From: Verrucomicrobiota bacterium
GTDB lineage: Bacteria > Verrucomicrobiota > Verrucomicrobiia > Limisphaerales > Pedosphaeraceae
Reading direction: 5' to 3'
DNA: 36,480 nucleotides
Assembly: GCA_021325145.1 (NCBI GenBank)
Contig: JAJPHR010000055.1
Span: 1 to 36,480 of the forward strand
The notes below the pieces were generated by a model. It did no database searches and was not told where the DNA came from. It saw only the letters and a program-made list of their open reading frames with translations. Shown piece after piece: positions 17,452-26,069 of this stretch. The stretch's first letter is position 1, and every line of letters begins with the position of its first letter. Position numbers and translations under genes: made by a program.

Positions 17452-18600
17452 TTATTGCGCACGTTGTGCCCTTTTGATGACGCGCGGCACGACTTCGCCG
17501 GCGTATTCGATTTCGGTCCGCGTTGATTCGCGTCCGAGCGAGAAGCGCACCAGCGAATTTGCCAGCTTTCGTTCGATTCCCAGACCCACAATCACGTGCG
17601 ACGGTTCAATGGACCCCGCCGAACACGCCGAACCGCTCGAAGCGCAAATGCCTTCCAAATCCAGTCCTGCGAGCAGCGCGATACTGTCTGAGCCTTCGAC
17701 CAGGAAAGAAACCGTGTTCACAAGCCGGCGATCGCGCGGACCGACCATGCGAACTCCTGCCAACCCTTCCAGCATCGAAGCCAGTTGCTCTGACAAGGGC
17801 AGGAGCGCTTCCCGCGAAAAGACCGGCACCCGGACAAATCGTTCCAGTGCCTCGACCATGCCAATGATGCTCGCCAGATTCTCTGTCCCCGCCCGGCGCT
17901 CATTTTCATGCCCGCCTCCGAAAAGAATCGGGTCCGGCAGCAGCGGCGAGCGCACGAACAATGCGCCAGCCCCTTTAGGTCCATGAAACTTGTGCGCGCA
18001 AATGGAAACCAGATCGGCGTTGAATTGATGCACATCCTGAAAAGGCTCCTTGCCGAACCATTGCACCGCATCCGTATGAAACAGCACCCCGCGCTCCCGG
18101 CAAAGCGCACCCAGTTCCGCGACTGGCTCGACCGTGCCGATCTCGTTATTGGCCGCCATAATGGAGACCAGAATGGTGTCCGGCTGAATGGCCTTTGCCA
18201 AATCCTCGGGTGAAACGAATCCTTCCCGTGAAACCGGCAGTCGCGTCACCTCGAATCCCTCCTTTTTTTCGAGATAATCCATGCAATGCAGCACCGCATG
18301 ATGCTCGATCACCGAAGTGATGAGATGCCGCCCCTTGGGTTTCAGCAACCGGGCCGCGCCGAAGATCGCCAGGTTGTTGCTCTCCGTCCCGCCGCTCGTG
18401 AAAATAACCTCGCTTGGCTTGCTTCCCAGCACCTTGGCCGCGCGATCCCGCGCATCATCCAAAATCGACCGCGCCCGCCGGCCAATATGGTGCACGCTGC
18501 TGGGATTGCCGTAGATTCCCTCCAAAAACGGCAACATCGCCTCCCGCACCTGGGGATCCAGGGGAGTCGTGGCGTTGTAATCGAAATAAACCGTCCGCAC
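17452..18600 (-). CDS. Cysteine desulfurase (NifS/IscS family)
   Basis: A 382-residue PLP enzyme that takes sulfur from cysteine to form a persulfide for Fe-S cluster or thio-cofactor synthesis. It opens with the classic YFDYNATTPLDP. The SGGTESNN loop, the PLP lysine in ICAHKFHGPKG (about residue 207) and the catalytic loop cysteine in SSGSACSAG (about 332) are present. The start is GTG at 18598-18600. It lies upstream of dnaN in the same direction, 208 bases away. No iscU or iscA is adjacent, so the acceptor is unknown. Confidence 0.95.
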   Translation of the reverse strand: MRTVYFDYNATTPLDPQVREAMLPFLEGIYGNPSSVHHIGRRARSILDDARDRAAKVLGSKPSEVIFTSGGTESNNLAIFGAARLLKPKGRHLITSVIEHHAVLHCMDYLEKKEGFEVTRLPVSREGFVSPEDLAKAIQPDTILVSIMAANNEIGTVEPVAELGALCRERGVLFHTDAVQWFGKEPFQDVHQFNADLVSICAHKFHGPKGAGALFVRSPLLPDPILFGGGHENERRAGTENLASIIGMVEALERFVRVPVFSREALLPLSEQLASMLEGLAGVRMVGPRDRRLVNTVSFLVEGSDSIALLAGLDLEGICASSGSACSAGSIEPSHVIVGLGIERKLANSLVRFSLGRESTRTEIEYAGEVVPRVIKRAQRAQ

Positions 18601-18793
18601 GTTACAACCTTAACCGCTAACCTGCGGACTGCGAGCCGGAAATGGGGTCATGGGAAGAGTTCCATATTCCTTAACTAAATGGCCGTGGAAGGCCCGGGGT
18701 GAGGTGGTGTCTTTCTGATGACGCGGGCGTGGCCGCCGAGCCGAAGTAAAATTCTTGTGGCATCTTTCTGTTCTTTTGGTTTCATTTCGCGCC

Positions 18794-20116
18794 ATGATCT
18801 CACGCTTTGCCGGTCCTGGTTTCGCTCGAATGCTGGCGGCCGGGTTGGTCGTCTTAATGCCCTTCGCCGCTTTGAGTCAGGCGCTTGCGCCGGGGGTCAA
18901 GCTGGTCCCCGTGACCAAAGGTTACTCGGTTTACAACACGGCGAGCTACAATCGGCACAGCCTCACCACCTTCCAAACCAACCAGTATTTCGCGTTCTAC
19001 AATTCCGCTGAAAACCTGGTCCTCGCGCGCCGCGCCTTGGGCACCACCAACTGGCAGATTCACGAAACCCGCTTTCAACCGAACAGCCCGACCGACGGAC
19101 ACGACATCGCCAGCATCGGCGTCGATGGCGAGGGCGTTGTGCATGTGGCTTGGGGAATGCACGCCCAGCCCCTGAACTACGCGCGCGCTGCGACCTCCGA
19201 ATCCCTGGAGGTCACCCGCCGTCCGATGACGGGCACGGAGCACTCGGTGACTTATCCGCAGTTCGTCAACCTGCCCGATGGCGACCTGCTTTTCATCTAC
19301 CGTTCCGGCAGTTCCGGTTCCGGCGATACCGTCCTGAATCGCTGGCACCTTTCCACGCACACCTGGTCCCGAATTCAGAACAAATTTATCGAGGGCATTT
19401 CCAGCAGCGTCAACGCTTACCCAAACTTTGCCTGTTTCGATTCCCAGACCAACCTGCACTTTTCCTGGTGCTGGCGCGACACGCCCGATTTTAATTCGAA
19501 CCACGATATCCTTTACGCCTGGTCGCCCGACTTCGGGGTGACATGGAAAAAGTGGGGCGGCGGAGATTATACCCTGCCCATTCGCCAGGGCACCGCGCAA
19601 ATCATCCTTCCGATGCGGACCCGGAACATGCTCATGAATCAGTGCGGCATGACCATGGATCGCAATGACCTTCCTATTATCGCCGCGTGGTGGGCACCAG
19701 CCGGTGGAACCGAGAATCCTGTGCAAATCATGGTGCTTTGGAACGACGGAAAAACCTGGCACACAAACCCCGTCACCCATCGCAAGTCGAACAGTTGGCC
19801 AGGACGTCCCATCGTCGTGACAGATCAGGCCAACCGCGTCTTCGTCGTTTACGGCGAAACGGAGCAAGGCGGACGGCCGATGCTCGCCTGGACCGACGAT
19901 CCCCAGCGCGCCAAATGGAACCTCTTGCAACTTACCAGTGAATCTCTTGGCCGTTGGGAGCCGGTCTATGACCCGCAGGAATGGGATCGCGAGGGCAAAC
20001 TTCATCTGTTCTATCAAAACATCACTGGCAATTCCGGCGGCACGATGGTTTCAGTGTTGGAATTCGATCCGGCCGCCTATTTTCGCAGCTTGGCTGCCGG
20101 CGGGGCAACGCAGTAA
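18794..20116 (+). CDS. Exported BNR-repeat (BNR_4-like) propeller protein, possible polysaccharide lyase
   Basis: A 440-residue protein with a signal peptide (ISRFAGPGFARMLAAGLVVLMPFAALSQA) and a seven-bladed propeller look: repeated D-x-G/S blades such as WSPDFGVTWKKW and DGHDIASIGVDGEGVVHVAWG. The HDIASIGVDG...VHVAWGMH block and SWCWRDTPDFNSNHDILYA are characteristic of the BNR_4 family, which includes ulvan-lyase-like enzymes. No catalytic test is possible from sequence, and many family members are uncharacterised. A sulfatase gene follows 191 bases downstream on the same strand, which supports a role with sulfated polysaccharide. The start ATG 18794 is preferred over an upstream GTG (18755) because it gives a clean signal peptide. 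Confidence 0.8.
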   Translation: MISRFAGPGFARMLAAGLVVLMPFAALSQALAPGVKLVPVTKGYSVYNTASYNRHSLTTFQTNQYFAFYNSAENLVLARRALGTTNWQIHETRFQPNSPTDGHDIASIGVDGEGVVHVAWGMHAQPLNYARAATSESLEVTRRPMTGTEHSVTYPQFVNLPDGDLLFIYRSGSSGSGDTVLNRWHLSTHTWSRIQNKFIEGISSSVNAYPNFACFDSQTNLHFSWCWRDTPDFNSNHDILYAWSPDFGVTWKKWGGGDYTLPIRQGTAQIILPMRTRNMLMNQCGMTMDRNDLPIIAAWWAPAGGTENPVQIMVLWNDGKTWHTNPVTHRKSNSWPGRPIVVTDQANRVFVVYGETEQGGRPMLAWTDDPQRAKWNLLQLTSESLGRWEPVYDPQEWDREGKLHLFYQNITGNSGGTMVSVLEFDPAAYFRSLAAGGATQ

Positions 20117-20307
20117 GAAAATCGTGTCCTCCTGAATTGAAACAGAAGCCGCCAACTTTGCCGCTCGGGCCTGCCTTGGCAGGGCGCGCCGCTCCGTGCG
20201 CGCCGACGTCGGGCAGAGCACTGCCCACGCTACCGGGATAAGTCCTCAGCCCAACCTTGACAGTCATCGCTCTTCTCTTGACTCTGTCCAACGTTAAAAA
20301 TCGTCCC
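20117..20307. repeat. Intergenic G+C-rich palindromic element
   Basis: Three successive perfect hairpins lie between the BNR protein and the sulfatase: CCTGCC/GGCAGG (20170-20183), GGCGCGC/GCGCGCC (20183-20204) and GGGCAG/CTGCCC (20211-20226). The arrangement resembles a dispersed palindromic repeat family. It could also attenuate read-through into the sulfatase. Confidence 0.6.
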
Positions 20308-21684
20308 ATGAAGCCGATGAAATGGTTCCTTGCCGCTACGGGCGTCCTTTCGTTGCTCGGCATTCTGGCGCTCTTACCGCCATCCAGTCAGGCGGCCCCA
20401 GCCACAAAGCCAAACATCATCTTTCTGCTCACCGATGACATGGGCTACGGCGATGTTGGTTGTTACGGAGGAGATTTTGTTCCCACGCCCAATATCGACC
20501 GGTTGGCGGCGGAAGGGACAAAGTTCACGCAATTCTACGTTGCCTCGCCCGTCTGTTCGGCCTCGCGGACAGCCTTTACGACTGGCATGTTCCCGGCGCG
20601 CTGGCGCATGACCAGCTACCTGCAAACCCGCGCCGGCAATCGCAAATGCGAACAGGCGGATTTTCTCGACCCCAAAGCTCCTTCCATCGCACGCACGCTC
20701 AAGGAAGCGGGCTACGTGACCGGCCATTTCGGCAAATGGCACATGGGCGGCGGCCGCGACGTCACCAACGCGCCGCCCTTCCGCGAATACGGCTTCGATG
20801 AACACGCCGGCACTTGGGAAAGCCCGGAGCCCGATCCCATCATCACTGGAACAAATTGGATCTGGTCCAAGTACGACCAGGTCAAACGCTGGGACCGCAG
20901 CGCATACTTTGTTGACAAGACGCTGGATTTCCTGCGCCGCCACAAGGGCGAAGCCTGTTACGTCAATCTCTGGCCCGACGACGTTCACACGCCGTGGGTG
21001 CCAAAGGGCACCGATCTCGAGCAGCGGCGGCAGGAAAACGACGAGAGCGCTCCAAACTTCAAAGCCGTGCTGCGCGAATACGACAAACAAGTGGGCCGCT
21101 TGCTCGACGGCCTGAAGGAACTGGGGCTGGAGGAAAACACCATCCTCATTTTTTCGAGCGACAACGGTCCTCTGCCGACGTTTCGCGGCAAACGGGCGGG
21201 CGGTCTGCGCGGCAGCAAGATCAGCTTGTATGAAGGCGGAGATCGGGAGCCTCTCATCATCCGTTGGCCGGGCCATGTCCCCGCCGGCCGCGTGGATGAC
21301 AAAACCGTGATAAGTTCCGTGGATTTCTTTCCCATGCTTTGCCAGCTCACCGGAACGCCTCTGCCCGGAAGCACGGCATTCGACGGCGAGGATTTGACGG
21401 ATTCATTTTTTGGAAAAAGCCCCGTTCGCCACAAGCCGCTGTTTTGGGAATATGGCCGAAACAACTTCTCCTTCGATTATCCCAGAAATCCCCGCGATCA
21501 CAGCCCAAACGTGGCGATGCGCGATGGCAAATGGAAACTGCTGGTCAATGCCGACGGCTCCGGACTTGAGCTTTACGATTTGGAGGCCGACCGCAACGAG
21601 ACACACAATATCGCCGACGCAAATCCTGAAGTCGCAAAACGCCTCTCCGAAACGGCGTTGCACTGGAGAAAATCATTGCCGTGA
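20308..21684 (+). CDS. Exported sulfatase (type I, formylglycine-dependent)
   Basis: A 458-residue arylsulfatase-family enzyme with a signal peptide (MKPMKWFLAATGVLSLLG...). The metal-binding LLTDDMGYGD is at 40-49. The modification motif CSASR with Cys83 fits C-x-A-x-R, so the active formylglycine would arise from cysteine. The later GKWHMGGG, SSDNGP and GLRGSKISLYEGG blocks complete the family. It likely removes sulfate from polysaccharides in the periplasm or outside the cell. No formylglycine-generating enzyme is visible in the window; the radical SAM protein nearby lacks the anSME look. It converges on the sterol desaturase gene with only 10 bases between. The start is ATG 20308. Confidence 0.93.
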   Translation: MKPMKWFLAATGVLSLLGILALLPPSSQAAPATKPNIIFLLTDDMGYGDVGCYGGDFVPTPNIDRLAAEGTKFTQFYVASPVCSASRTAFTTGMFPARWRMTSYLQTRAGNRKCEQADFLDPKAPSIARTLKEAGYVTGHFGKWHMGGGRDVTNAPPFREYGFDEHAGTWESPEPDPIITGTNWIWSKYDQVKRWDRSAYFVDKTLDFLRRHKGEACYVNLWPDDVHTPWVPKGTDLEQRRQENDESAPNFKAVLREYDKQVGRLLDGLKELGLEENTILIFSSDNGPLPTFRGKRAGGLRGSKISLYEGGDREPLIIRWPGHVPAGRVDDKTVISSVDFFPMLCQLTGTPLPGSTAFDGEDLTDSFFGKSPVRHKPLFWEYGRNNFSFDYPRNPRDHSPNVAMRDGKWKLLVNADGSGLELYDLEADRNETHNIADANPEVAKRLSETALHWRKSLP

Positions 21685-21694
21685 AACGCGTGAT

Positions 21695-22552
21695 TCATTC
21701 GGCGGGCTTGCGCCGCTGAAGCAATTTGGTAGGCGGGGCATTTCTTACCCGAAAAAAGTGGACGCAGGCGCGCAAGGGATGAAGAACCAGGCCCGCGATA
21801 GTCGCTGAAGGCGCGTTTTCAACTCCAAAGCGGGCAGGGCGGTTCGCACTGGGCAATGACCACGTTCCGAACAATCGGTCCCAAATGCTGAAGATGGCTC
21901 CAAAGTTACCAACCTCATCTTGGTGGGCGTCGCCATCAACGCGCGCGTGGTGCCACTGATGAAAGAGGGGTGAGACCAGTAGATGCCGGAAGGGGCCAAA
22001 AGTCCAGTTCACGTTCGCATGAACCAGTAACGCGGCAGCGCCAATGAAAACGTTGGCCGCAACCACGGCGATAACGGGAAGCCCCATGGAGAGAAGCACG
22101 ACGCCTGCCACCATGGTGTTCAGCACTTGGCTTACCGGGTGAAGCCGGGACGTGGAAAGCCAATCGAGTTCCTCACTGGTGTGGTGGACAATATGAAAAG
22201 CCCACAGCAGAGGGAAGCGATGGTAGGCGCGATGTATCCAATACGCGAGCAGGTCTGCGATGATGAGGGCGATTGCCATCTGGGCCAAAAGGGGTAACGC
22301 AGTCACGCGCATCCGCATCATGAAGAACGTGAGCCAGAAGCCGCTGTTGGGAAAGACAGCCGACACCGCGGTGGTGGAGGTGACGGCGAGAGCGATGCCG
22401 GCGCTGACGGAGAGCGGATGTACAATCCAACTGCAAAGGTCCACGAGCAGGGGCCGACGCCACCACTTGTGTGCCCGCGAAGAAGGCCAGCGGCCCTCAA
22501 GGATGGTGAACACTCCCATCAAGATGATGAGTTGAACTGCAGCGGCTATCAT
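21695..22552 (-). CDS. Sterol desaturase / fatty acid hydroxylase family membrane protein
   Basis: A 285-residue di-iron membrane enzyme of the ERG3/alkylglycerol monooxygenase superfamily. The histidine clusters are complete: HRAYH (107-111), HIVHH (120-124) and HQWHH (198-202), with further His at 138 and 178. Four or five hydrophobic segments anchor it in the membrane. Such enzymes hydroxylate or desaturate lipid tails and can cleave ether lipids. It is the last gene of a co-directional operon, 31 bases after the Tes-like radical SAM gene, which suggests a lipid substrate. The exact reaction cannot be told. Confidence 0.9.
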   Translation of the reverse strand: MIAAAVQLIILMGVFTILEGRWPSSRAHKWWRRPLLVDLCSWIVHPLSVSAGIALAVTSTTAVSAVFPNSGFWLTFFMMRMRVTALPLLAQMAIALIIADLLAYWIHRAYHRFPLLWAFHIVHHTSEELDWLSTSRLHPVSQVLNTMVAGVVLLSMGLPVIAVVAANVFIGAAALLVHANVNWTFGPFRHLLVSPLFHQWHHARVDGDAHQDEVGNFGAIFSIWDRLFGTWSLPSANRPARFGVENAPSATIAGLVLHPLRACVHFFRVRNAPPTKLLQRRKPAE

Positions 22553-22583
22553 GGGATGAGGTCGGGCAGAAGCCCGCGATTTG

Positions 22584-24086
22584 TCATGTCACTCCGGTAA
22601 CTGCTGATTTGAGCGGCGGAAATGAATCCCATAAATCACCCGGGCGCACCCGGGCGTTATATTCGCAGAAGGAAACCGGGTTCCCTTTCGTATCGAGCAG
22701 ATGATGACAGCAGGCCGAGATGCGATCCTGGTCATAATTGAACCGGTCCATGAACGGTTTGATGGCAACGGCAAAAACATCCGTGGAGCGGATGAGTTTG
22801 CGCCCCGCCCAGAGTCCAACGCGGTTAATCAAGCCGCCCTGGTTCGTGCCTACGACCGAACGCAATTCGTCCGAGTTGAGCAGGGTGCGATTGGCAACCC
22901 GATTCATCGCTTGATCGAGGTCAACATGGCGGGCGATGTTGGCCGTCACGCCAAAGCGTTGAACGAAAAGCGTGATCCAACCGCAGTTGGGATGGCTGCA
23001 TGGGATCGGTTTGAAGTCGCCTGCGTTTGTGCGTCGGCGAATTTGGCTGGCCACCGCTTTGACGCAGTCTGAAAGTGACAGGCGCCGCATGGGGTCTTGC
23101 GCGAGTTGATACCGCCCGGAATAAGTGACGGGCTGCAGTGCGACCACTTTGACGTGCGCGTGACGCAAGCCAGTCTCGACGACCCAGCCGATTTCGTCGT
23201 CATTGACGTCCAGCGTGATGGTCATGGTCAGTTGCATGTGAATGCCGAGACGGCCAAGATTTTCGATGACTTGATCGCGGACGCGGATCGTGTTTGCGTC
23301 ACGCATGGCGCGGTTGGTGTCCGGTTGCCGGCCGTCGAATTGGAGCAGCACCATGAGTTTGTCGCAAAACGGCGTGCAGCGCGCCGCCAGCTCGGCATCG
23401 GCGAAGGCGATGCCATTGGTCGGCAGGTAGATTTTCTTCACCGGCTGCGCGTGCAGGAAAGCAACCATCTCCCAAAACTCGGGATGCAACACCGCCTCGC
23501 CGCCCGTAAGTTGCACCGAATCGAGCGCGCCTTTGTGTTCGATAAGCCGGAGAATGTATTCTTTGAACAACGCCAGGGGCATCTTCCGGTCGCCGCGCGC
23601 GTCGCTGTAGCAAACCGGGCAGGCGAGATTGCAGGCGTTCGTGACTTCAACAAGAATGGTGCAGGACTTGTTCCCCATTTGGTCGGCGAAATTTCCCTGG
23701 TCCTGCTCATGGCCATTCTCACCACCAGAGCAAGCGCCGGTGAATGCCGGAAAATCCATGACCTTTTCCCCCGCAAAACGTCGTCCCCAACGGTCCTTGT
23801 TGGAGAGATGGTAGAAGCTCTCGTCGTTTTCCAGCAGCGCTTCCGAGTGGCCGTGGTGATTGCAGAGTTTGCGCATGAGCACCCGTCCGTCGCAGGTGAA
23901 CACCAGCGCGGGGACGTGCGCCAGACAGTCGGGGCAAAGGCTGATGGTGGTTTTGAGCAGCCGGTCGCAATGCTTTGGTTGAAACAACTCGATGGTGGCC
24001 GGTTCGTCGAGCCTGACCAATCGTTGCCGTAACGCCTCCAATCGTGGCCCAAGCGGCTGCGACTGCACTTGTTTGGTCTCAAACAT
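22584..24086 (-). CDS. Radical SAM protein of the tetraether lipid synthase (Tes/MJ0619)-like family
   Basis: A 500-residue enzyme. The N-terminal part has CPDC (51, 54) and CNHHG (75-79), a zinc- or iron-binding opening that fits the MJ0619 group. The radical SAM cluster motif is C152-x3-C156-x2-C159 in ACNLACPVCYSD, followed by the SAM-binding GGEAVLHP. The C-terminal part has further Cys (PCSHPNCGW, CCHHLL...FCEYN) that may hold extra clusters. Archaeal Tes joins lipid tails by C-C bond formation at unactivated carbons; bacterial relatives are linked to membrane-spanning lipids. It overlaps the ferritin-like gene upstream by 8 bases. Family membership is my recognition of the N-terminal and CxxxCxxC pattern; the reaction is inferred. 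Confidence 0.75.
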   Translation of the reverse strand: MFETKQVQSQPLGPRLEALRQRLVRLDEPATIELFQPKHCDRLLKTTISLCPDCLAHVPALVFTCDGRVLMRKLCNHHGHSEALLENDESFYHLSNKDRWGRRFAGEKVMDFPAFTGACSGGENGHEQDQGNFADQMGNKSCTILVEVTNACNLACPVCYSDARGDRKMPLALFKEYILRLIEHKGALDSVQLTGGEAVLHPEFWEMVAFLHAQPVKKIYLPTNGIAFADAELAARCTPFCDKLMVLLQFDGRQPDTNRAMRDANTIRVRDQVIENLGRLGIHMQLTMTITLDVNDDEIGWVVETGLRHAHVKVVALQPVTYSGRYQLAQDPMRRLSLSDCVKAVASQIRRRTNAGDFKPIPCSHPNCGWITLFVQRFGVTANIARHVDLDQAMNRVANRTLLNSDELRSVVGTNQGGLINRVGLWAGRKLIRSTDVFAVAIKPFMDRFNYDQDRISACCHHLLDTKGNPVSFCEYNARVRPGDLWDSFPPLKSAVTGVT

Positions 24087-24798
24087 ATTGACCCGCGGTT
24101 TCCATTATTGTCGCGCAGATGCGAAAAAGCCACTGCCGATGTTTGGGTGTGGTTGCTGCAAACTGCGCCAGGAATGCCCGCACTTGCCGCTGCGAAAACG
24201 AGAGGTTGGCCCGCGCTTCGGCGCGGCGATGTTGATCCATCACGGCCTGCGCCTCCCGGTGGGTGAGCAGATCGAACACCGTCGCCCGTGTGTATTGGAC
24301 ATGCCGGTCTTCATCGGTTTTGGTCCGGGACACCAGGCGGGCGATCTCGCTCTTGCCGCTTCGCTCGCAGGCATCCATGTGGTAGGCGAAAGACTGTGCG
24401 ACGCGTTTCTCCAGGTGGTGCGCATGCGCGAGAAAGTTCGCCAGCTTGCGACGGCGGACTTCCGCTGGATCGCCCTCCATGATGTGAAAAGTCCCTGGCG
24501 TGAACGAACGCACCACTTCGTTGAATACATCGCCCAAGTCCGCTTCAATCACCGGTTGTTCCAGCGTTTTGAGGGCCTGGGAAAAAAGACGAACGTGCTT
24601 GTCCTCGTCGGCGGCATGCTGGCGGAGTTGCGCGGCCAGTTCCTGCGTCGGGGCAAAGTCACTTTGGAAATAATCGCAGACCCGTTGCGGATAACGCTCG
24701 CCGCTGCGATAGAGATTCAACACCCAGCCATGCGTGACTGGGTTGGCCACCAACTCACGGTGAAACCGGCCTTTGACGGAATCAATGACGTTGGCCAT
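24079..24798 (-). CDS. Ferritin-like di-iron protein
   Basis: A 239-residue all-helical protein with two E-x-x-H motifs, EDKH (65-68) and EDRH (163-166), and a third glutamate in AHAHHLEKR (130). This is the ligand pattern of ferritin-like di-iron carboxylate enzymes. It is too long for a plain ferritin; relatives include hydroxylases, aldehyde deformylating oxygenases and MiaE-like proteins. The start ATG (24796-24798) overlaps the stop of the 45-residue membrane gene by one base (TAATG), and its end overlaps the radical SAM gene. In this operon it may oxidise a lipid tail or detoxify oxygen for the radical SAM enzyme. Both are inferences. Confidence 0.75.
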   Translation of the reverse strand: MANVIDSVKGRFHRELVANPVTHGWVLNLYRSGERYPQRVCDYFQSDFAPTQELAAQLRQHAADEDKHVRLFSQALKTLEQPVIEADLGDVFNEVVRSFTPGTFHIMEGDPAEVRRRKLANFLAHAHHLEKRVAQSFAYHMDACERSGKSEIARLVSRTKTDEDRHVQYTRATVFDLLTHREAQAVMDQHRRAEARANLSFSQRQVRAFLAQFAATTPKHRQWLFRICATIMETAGQYV

Positions 24799-24935
24799 TA
24801 GTGTCTGCTTGCCAACGCGCAGAAGCCCACGAGCAACCCGAACGCCACCACCACCAGTGCCACTAACACGACCAGGGCGATCAGCAGCGCCTTGAACAGT
24901 TGCTTCAGCCAGTTGTTTTTGTCTTCGTCAGCCAT
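24798..24935 (-). CDS. 45-residue single-pass membrane protein
   Basis: This small gene is tightly packed between the Lgt-like and ferritin-like genes. It reads MADEDKNNWLKQLF, then an uninterrupted Leu/Val/Ala helix of about 25 residues, and ends CALASRH. Its ATG (24933-24935) overlaps the end of the Lgt-like gene by 8 bases, and its TAA (24798-24800) shares a base with the next ATG. Such spacing on both sides argues strongly that it is translated. A charged N-terminus and a single helix fit a membrane anchor or accessory subunit for the lipid-modifying enzymes. No family is recognised. Confidence 0.7.
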   Translation of the reverse strand: MADEDKNNWLKQLFKALLIALVVLVALVVVAFGLLVGFCALASRH

Positions 24936-25707
24936 GGGATGCCTCCAATGCGGCAGCGGCGGTTTGGGGGGCTTGTTTCTGAATGCGGAATTTATTCCAG
25001 CCCGGCGGCGGCGCCAGCGTGCGCTTCAAAAAGAATGCCGCGCCCAACCCAATCATCAACAATGCGAGCAATTGATAACTTGAATAGTTGCCAAAGAATT
25101 TTGGCGTATCCCGGATGAACTCCGTTAGAAACCGAAATACGCCATAGACAACAAGGTAAAGGGAGAACAATCGGCCAAACAACCTTCCCTCCTTGACCAG
25201 CAGGAGAAATAGAACGCCGATCGCAAGTTGAAAGATGATTTCAAAAATCTGCGCCGGATATCGCGGGATGCCGTCCGCCCCTCGAATGGCGCACCAACCG
25301 TCATACGGAAGGCCCCGGCAGCAACCAGTGATGAGGCAGCCGACCCGCCCGGTCGCGATGGTGAAAGGCAACAGCGCGGCGAACCGGTCGTTGGGCGGCA
25401 TCGGGTATCCGATCAGCGGTTTCGCCAGCTCCGCGCAAAGAAAACCGAGGATTAGCGCTCCGGTGATGGAGCGTCCCGACCAGAGCACGCTCCGCCAGTC
25501 ATTCACAGTTACCCACGGCCAATCATAATCGCCAATCAATACCGAAAGCTTTGCGCCCGCCACCGCGCCCAGCAGCGTAACCCCTTGCAAAAAGTAATAC
25601 TGCCGCCGCAGATGCTCCTCGCGAAGGTGCTTGGTCACCGGAAACGCCAGTGCGATGAGCACGGCAAGGCCGACGAACAGCAGGTAGGCGGGGTGCAGGA
25701 AATTCAT
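24928..25707 (-). CDS. Prolipoprotein diacylglyceryl transferase (Lgt)-like membrane protein
   Basis: A 259-residue protein with seven hydrophobic segments. The signature GRVGCLITGCCRG (120-132) corresponds to the Lgt family GRxGNFxNGE segment, with a CC pair typical of a divergent Lgt-like subgroup. Genuine Lgt transfers diacylglycerol from phosphatidylglycerol to prolipoproteins. This divergent copy may instead act on another lipid head group. The start ATG 25707 overlaps the previous stop as ATGA, giving a four-base overlap. The location within a lipid-enzyme operon rather than beside thymidylate synthase, as for many lgt genes, suggests a specialised paralogue. Confidence 0.8.
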   Translation of the reverse strand: MNFLHPAYLLFVGLAVLIALAFPVTKHLREEHLRRQYYFLQGVTLLGAVAGAKLSVLIGDYDWPWVTVNDWRSVLWSGRSITGALILGFLCAELAKPLIGYPMPPNDRFAALLPFTIATGRVGCLITGCCRGLPYDGWCAIRGADGIPRYPAQIFEIIFQLAIGVLFLLLVKEGRLFGRLFSLYLVVYGVFRFLTEFIRDTPKFFGNYSSYQLLALLMIGLGAAFFLKRTLAPPPGWNKFRIQKQAPQTAAAALEASHG

Positions 25708-26069
25708 GGGAAATGATTTTGCTGCTGTAACCAATCCAACCCCATCAGGCCAACCACGAAGATCAGAAACCCGAAATGAGTTTTGGCATGCAAGTCAATT
25801 TCGGCTGCCGCCAATCCACGATGAAAAACAAATTCGTCCAGCGCCCGGGCGATCACGAATAAAGCCACACCGGGAATGACCACATCATAATGGCCCAGGT
25901 ACGCATGGGGAATGACGATTACCAGCGTCATCCCGAGAGTCACATGCAACAAACGTTCGGCGAAAGAGAGGGTCCGGTGCTGCTGGTGGTGCAGCACATC
26001 GCGAACGCCGAAATAAAGGTACGGGGCAAGACACAGCGTCAACAACATGGCCCGCGAGATGAAACTCAC
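25704..26069 (-). CDS. Small membrane protein with DE..FHR..DLHAK motif (second paralogue)
   Basis: A 121-residue protein of unknown family with about four hydrophobic segments. The start is GTG 26069, overlapping the previous stop by four bases (GTGA). It shares with the preceding gene the pattern H42 near LLHVTLG, PHA (54-56), D78-E79, F-H83-R84-G and E90-x-D-L-H94-A-K-x-H98. The clustered His, Glu and Asp residues at membrane edges look like a metal site or a lipid head-group site. An adjacent duplicate suggests a heterodimer. It is followed at once by the Lgt-like gene. Confidence 0.75.
   Translation of the reverse strand: MSFISRAMLLTLCLAPYLYFGVRDVLHHQQHRTLSFAERLLHVTLGMTLVIVIPHAYLGHYDVVIPGVALFVIARALDEFVFHRGLAAAEIDLHAKTHFGFLIFVVGLMGLDWLQQQNHFP

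Noticed and set aside
22584..24086. Anaerobic sulfatase-maturing enzyme for the neighbouring sulfatase
   Set aside because: The N-terminal CPDC/CNHHG module and the operon partners fit the Tes-like family, and the gene lies on the opposite strand from the sulfatase.
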